The notes under the pieces: generated by a model
The model's input: the letters and a program-made list of their open reading frames with translations, nothing else
What the model was told of the DNA's origin: nothing
The model's database searches: none
Part shown: in pieces, positions 63,661-64,000 of the stretch
How the letters are laid out: each line of letters starts with the position of its first letter
How positions within the stretch are numbered: position 1 is the stretch's first letter
Program-made: the position numbers and the translations under genes
Assembly (NCBI GenBank): GCA_949751835.1
Contig: CATKHK010000082.1
Coordinates: forward strand, 1-64,000
Source of the DNA: Blepharisma japonicum
Lineage: Eukaryota > Ciliophora > Heterotrichea > Heterotrichida > Blepharismidae
Length of the DNA: 64,000 nt
Direction: 5' to 3'

Positions 63661-64000
63661 ATGATGAGCAATTTCACCTATTTTTTACTGATGTTTTCAG
63701 TAACTGTGCTATATTCTATCACATTTGGCCTCTGTGCAATCCGAACGAACAAGCTTAAACGTTTCTCTGAAGACTGGAAGCAAACAAAAGTATTTTACAT
63801 CACGATTATGGCTCAAGCATTTATGCGATTCGTCACATATGCACTATTGACTTGGACCTTACCAAGAAGCGAGACCAAGAACACGTCTTTATTTTTGCTG
63901 ATTTCAGTTCCTGATTGTTTATTTATTGTATCCTATGTACTTTTAGCCCATCAGATGGTGAGTGTTTTTTATTATACTCATATGGAAAATGATATCCAGC
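63661..64000 (+). CDS. THH1/TOM1/TOM3-like multi-pass membrane protein (partial)
   Basis: 113 codons from ATG 63661 to the window edge. Four hydrophobic stretches are visible, with FVTYALLTWTLP and YVLLAHQMVSVFYYTHMEND, similar to the plant THH1/TOM1/TOM3 seven-helix family. The 3' end is outside the window. Family call tentative. Confidence 0.45.
   Translation, partial: MMSNFTYFLLMFSVTVLYSITFGLCAIRTNKLKRFSEDWKQTKVFYITIMAQAFMRFVTYALLTWTLPRSETKNTSLFLLISVPDCLFIVSYVLLAHQMVSVFYYTHMENDIQ

Noticed and set aside
1-64000. Telomere repeats, CRISPR arrays, transposases or viral relics
   Set aside because: I looked for CCCTAAC-type repeats, spaced repeats and integrase or capsid motifs and saw none.

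Overview
The window reads as a piece of a gene-dense, AT-rich ciliate somatic (macronuclear) chromosome, most likely from a heterotrich close to Blepharisma. Three things visible in the sequence point there. (1) UGA is read as tryptophan: about half of the genes contain in-frame TGA, often exactly where the protein family has an invariant Trp (14-3-3, RNF5/RNF185, ESS2), and every gene ends in TAA or TAG. (2) Introns are only 15 nt (two are 16 nt), with GT..AG ends and, in every 15-nt case, an A at position 10. (3) Gene content is ciliate-like: RIB43A, a TEBP-alpha/POT1-like telomere protein, plant-type vacuolar sorting receptor, centrosomal and axonemal candidates. Stentor shares the tiny introns but is known to use the standard code; that comparison rests on established knowledge.

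Layout. 1-8165: five head-to-tail minus-strand copies of an unrecognised multi-pass membrane protein (about 530 aa), the first cut by the window edge. They share three intron positions; in several copies the 15-nt intron has no stop and keeps the frame, so it is invisible to ORF finding. 8208-13162: a degenerate trypsin-like/Kelch protein, a basic protein, a DGxGRD-repeat protein convergent with a short RIB43A, and a nucleoplasmin-like chaperone. 13405-22576: ABCG half transporter, EMC4, a VPS9-like protein, eIF3j, GRWD1/Rrb1, a PP2C phosphatase, ELF1 and uS10. 23110-36857: an unknown, a DENN protein, PEX11, a coiled-coil protein, tandem lipid (sphingosine-type) kinases, a GDT1/TMEM165 transporter, an acylated polyproline protein and an Ulp1-fold protein that has Ser at the catalytic Cys. 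37413-38287: tRNA-Ile and 5S rRNA. 38675-52903: disordered and coiled-coil proteins, RCHY1, a B-box/GTPase fusion, an RNF5/RNF185 ligase, a VSR, eS7, a divergent 14-3-3, POT1/TEBP-alpha, an ADIP/SSX2IP-like protein and a small zinc protein. 53228-64000: P3A proton ATPase, AGC kinase, RNASEK-like protein, eIF2-alpha, V-ATPase subunit e, an inositol phosphate kinase, ESS2, a PIG-S-like protein and a partial THH1/TOM1-like membrane protein.

How genes fit together. Recurrent themes are translation and ribosome assembly (eIF3j next to GRWD1; uS10; eS7; eIF2-alpha; 5S; tRNA), ER quality control and membrane insertion (EMC4, RNF5-like, PIG-S-like), Rab/endosome control (VPS9-like, DENN, VSR, B-box GTPase), proton handling (P-type H+-ATPase, V-ATPase e, RNASEK-like) and ubiquitin/SUMO-type chemistry (RCHY1, RNF5-like, Ulp1-like). 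These are themes, not operons; no polycistronic logic is visible, though spacing is often below 50 bp and several divergent pairs have only 22-32 bp between start codons. No transposon, viral relic, CRISPR array or telomere repeat was seen. Three complete genes (uS10, RNF5-like, RNASEK-like) and a small zinc protein are only recovered when the 15-nt introns and UGA=Trp are taken into account.
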